Made by a program: the position numbers and the translations under genes. Below, piece after piece: positions 47,859 to 47,882 of a stretch of DNA of 47,882 nt (position 1 is the first letter of the stretch; every line of letters begins with the position of its first letter). The notes beneath the pieces were generated by a model. The model saw nothing but the letters and a program-made list of their open reading frames with translations, was not told the origin of the DNA and did not search any database. The stretch is from Lactococcus sp. dk101 (GTDB taxonomy: Bacteria > Bacillota > Bacilli > Lactobacillales > Streptococcaceae), in NCBI RefSeq assembly GCF_009601055.1, contig NZ_WITI01000016.1, positions 1 through 47,882 on the forward strand, read 5' to 3'.

Positions 47859-47882
47859 ATGCAAGACCATTATAACACACGA
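47859..47882 (+). CDS. start of a truncated gene, possibly a transposase
   Basis: ATG with AGGAAGAGG 7-8 nt upstream opens a frame MQDHYNTR that runs off the window. The upstream stretch from about 47760 (GGTAAATTGTAAAATTAG and following) could be the terminal repeat of an insertion sequence, perhaps IS30-like. Eight residues are too few for a family call. Confidence 0.3.

Overview
This window looks like chromosomal DNA of a Lactococcus species outside the classical L. lactis group. The evidence is the glycolytic las-type cluster (pfkA-pyk-ldh), the nucleoside ABC transporter nupABC, PyrDB/PyrK-type pyrimidine genes under PyrR attenuators, trpXYZ-type transporter genes, and a tmRNA with the tag AKNNTQNYAFAA. 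The genus is an inference from gene content and order; the species is not determined.

Layout. 1-3.1 kb: a choice-of-anchor A, LPXTG-type surface protein broken by one nonsense codon, then a peptidoglycan/polysaccharide deacetylase. 3.2-6.6 kb (minus): a trpX-trpY-trpZ-type ABC transporter plus a small membrane protein, preceded by a leader-peptide attenuator with two Trp codons. 6.6-9.1 kb: rqcH and rlmA. 9.3-12.9 kb: nupA-nupB-nupC without its binding protein. 13-18.9 kb (minus): a las cluster with two tandem pyruvate kinase genes. 19-22.3 kb: nagA with a NagR-like operator, then telA and xpaC. 22.5-27.3 kb: gpsA, galU, a NusG_II/Gx-transporter/polyprenyl synthase operon and rsmG. 27.4-29.7 kb (minus): a small possible immunity protein, an amino-acid permease and a GNAT gene behind a second leader-peptide attenuator (Tyr-Tyr-Tyr-Trp). 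29.7-33.4 kb (minus): pyrK-pyrD-GNAT-HAD-pyrF behind a PyrR attenuator. 33.6-36.9 kb: an SPFH/zinc-ribbon/TPM operon. 36.9-43.8 kb (minus): cdd, rluE, a PMT-family glycosyltransferase, and carB with its own PyrR attenuator. 43.9-46.7 kb: glutathione peroxidase, a GH73 glucosaminidase, ylxM and an EndA-like nuclease. 46.8 kb to the end: ssrA (tmRNA), then a gene-poor stretch that looks like the edge of an integrated element, and the likely start of a transposase.

Two signals stand out. (1) The two aromatic leader-peptide attenuators, 23 kb apart, share an RNA core of about 52 nt with compensatory differences, a short leader peptide rich in Trp or Tyr codons, an alternative upstream hairpin and a terminator; they sit in front of a Trp-type transporter and an amino-acid permease operon. 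They look like members of one regulatory RNA family. (2) The inverted repeat TGTCAG-N2-CTGACA occurs 13 times exactly and at least 8 more times with one mismatch, in genes (several reading frames), spacers, terminators and promoters. About 0.003 exact copies would be expected by chance. It behaves like a highly iterated palindrome (HIP1- or DNA-uptake-sequence-like) rather than an ordinary operator.
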